Both the position numbers and the translations under genes were made by a program. Under the pieces are notes generated by a model. The model made no database searches. It saw only the letters and a program-made list of their open reading frames with translations, and was not told the origin of the DNA. A stretch of DNA of 14,389 nt from JBBSQE01 sp038258095 (GTDB lineage: Bacteria > Actinomycetota > Thermoleophilia > Solirubrobacterales > 70-9). Below, piece after piece: positions 14,055 through 14,389 of this stretch (its first letter is position 1; each line of letters starts with the position of its first letter). The stretch covers positions 1-14,389 of the forward strand of contig JBBSQE010000071.1 of assembly GCA_038258095.1 (NCBI GenBank), read 5' to 3'.

Positions 14055-14389
14055 TCAGCCGGCCAGGGTCAGCTTGCGGGGGCCGCGGGTCGCGCCGGCG
14101 GCAACCAGGGTCTCCTCGTGGCCGGAGCCGATGATCGGCTCCCCGTCGATCTTCTCGATCGCAAGCTTCGCGAGGACGCCGTCTGAGACCGCTTCCGCGA
14201 GTGCGCCGACCGCATCGCCGAGTGCCTCCGCGCCGAGGTCGGCGAGGCGAAGGATTCCGCGGCCACCCCGCTCGACGTAGATCACCGGGTCGCCGTCGCG
14301 CATGAGCACGTGGGCGCCGGGAGAACGACTCGGGCGGCGGTGGCCTTCGCGCTTCGGCCAGGGCAATGACGCGCCGTAAGGGTTTGCCG
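14055..14389 (-). CDS. lhr: Lhr-type ATP-dependent DNA helicase, C-terminal fragment
   Basis: The last ~111 residues of a large helicase that runs off the right edge. The frame is open to the window end and reads ANPYGASLPWP, then RSPGAHVLMRDGDPVIYVERGGRGILRL, an alternating region, KLAIEKIDGEPI and PRKLTLAG at the stop. This order (NPYGA.LPWP, GA.V....G..V.Y.ERGG, L..E.I.G) is the C-terminal domain of actinobacterial Lhr/Lhr-like superfamily 2 helicases, which act in DNA repair. The helicase motor domains are outside the window, so activity cannot be judged. The glycoside hydrolase gene begins 42 bases downstream on the same strand and may be read through from it, as no terminator is visible in the gap. 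Confidence 0.85.
   Translation of the reverse strand, partial: ANPYGASLPWPKREGHRRPSRSPGAHVLMRDGDPVIYVERGGRGILRLADLGAEALGDAVGALAEAVSDGVLAKLAIEKIDGEPIIGSGHEETLVAAGATRGPRKLTLAG

Noticed and set aside
1..14389. CRISPR array, insertion sequence, integrase, prophage or restriction genes
   Set aside because: No spaced direct repeats, terminal inverted repeats, transposase or phage-like proteins were found. The only tandem repeat is the coding 69-base pair in the sigma factor.

Overview
The window is GC-rich, densely packed bacterial DNA. It looks like a Gram-positive-type actinobacterium, most likely class Thermoleophilia (Solirubrobacterales or relatives). The pointers are: a groES-groEL pair behind a CIRCE operator; a long-form RmlA; an ECF sigma factor carrying a zinc-finger and Gly/Ala-rich tail; an Lhr-type helicase; and a remnant with the 'VTG..V.ESTLG.VP' motif that I associate with surface proteins of that class. 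The taxonomic call is inference from protein character, since no rRNA is present.

Layout. 1-1347 (minus): groEL (3' part lies outside the window) and groES, with two hairpins between them and a TTGACA promoter plus CIRCE operator upstream. 1348-1675: that promoter region, then a short plus-strand remnant of a surface-protein-like sequence. 1676-3467 (minus): a compact run of Crp/Fnr-type regulator, protein-L-isoaspartate methyltransferase and an ASCH/PUA-fold protein. 3613-7124 (plus), divergent from the regulator: rmlA-rmlD-rmlB-rmlC, with touching or overlapping junctions, a complete pathway from glucose-1-phosphate to dTDP-L-rhamnose. 7251-8012 (plus): an Fpg/Nei-family DNA glycosylase whose expected N-terminal proline is alanine. 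8166-9725 (plus): an ECF sigma factor fused to a zinc-finger (anti-sigma-like) segment, a Gly/Ala-rich possible membrane segment and a proline-rich tail with a 23-residue tandem repeat. 9866-14012 (minus): a surface-polysaccharide group of GT2 glycosyltransferase, polyprenyl-phosphate sugar-1-phosphate transferase and a membrane-anchored clan GH-A glycoside hydrolase. 14055-14389 (minus): C-terminus of an Lhr-type helicase.

How the genes may work together. The rml operon supplies dTDP-rhamnose. The phosphotransferase starts a lipid-linked repeat unit, the GT2 enzyme extends it (possibly with rhamnose), and the anchored hydrolase may trim or release the polymer outside the membrane. The fused sigma factor and the Crp-like regulator lie beside these genes and are candidate controllers, but no binding site proves this. 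No tRNA, rRNA, CRISPR array, insertion sequence or attachment site was seen. The strongest leads for something less usual are the one-polypeptide sigma/zinc-finger/possible membrane protein next to envelope polysaccharide genes, and the Ala2 glycosylase.
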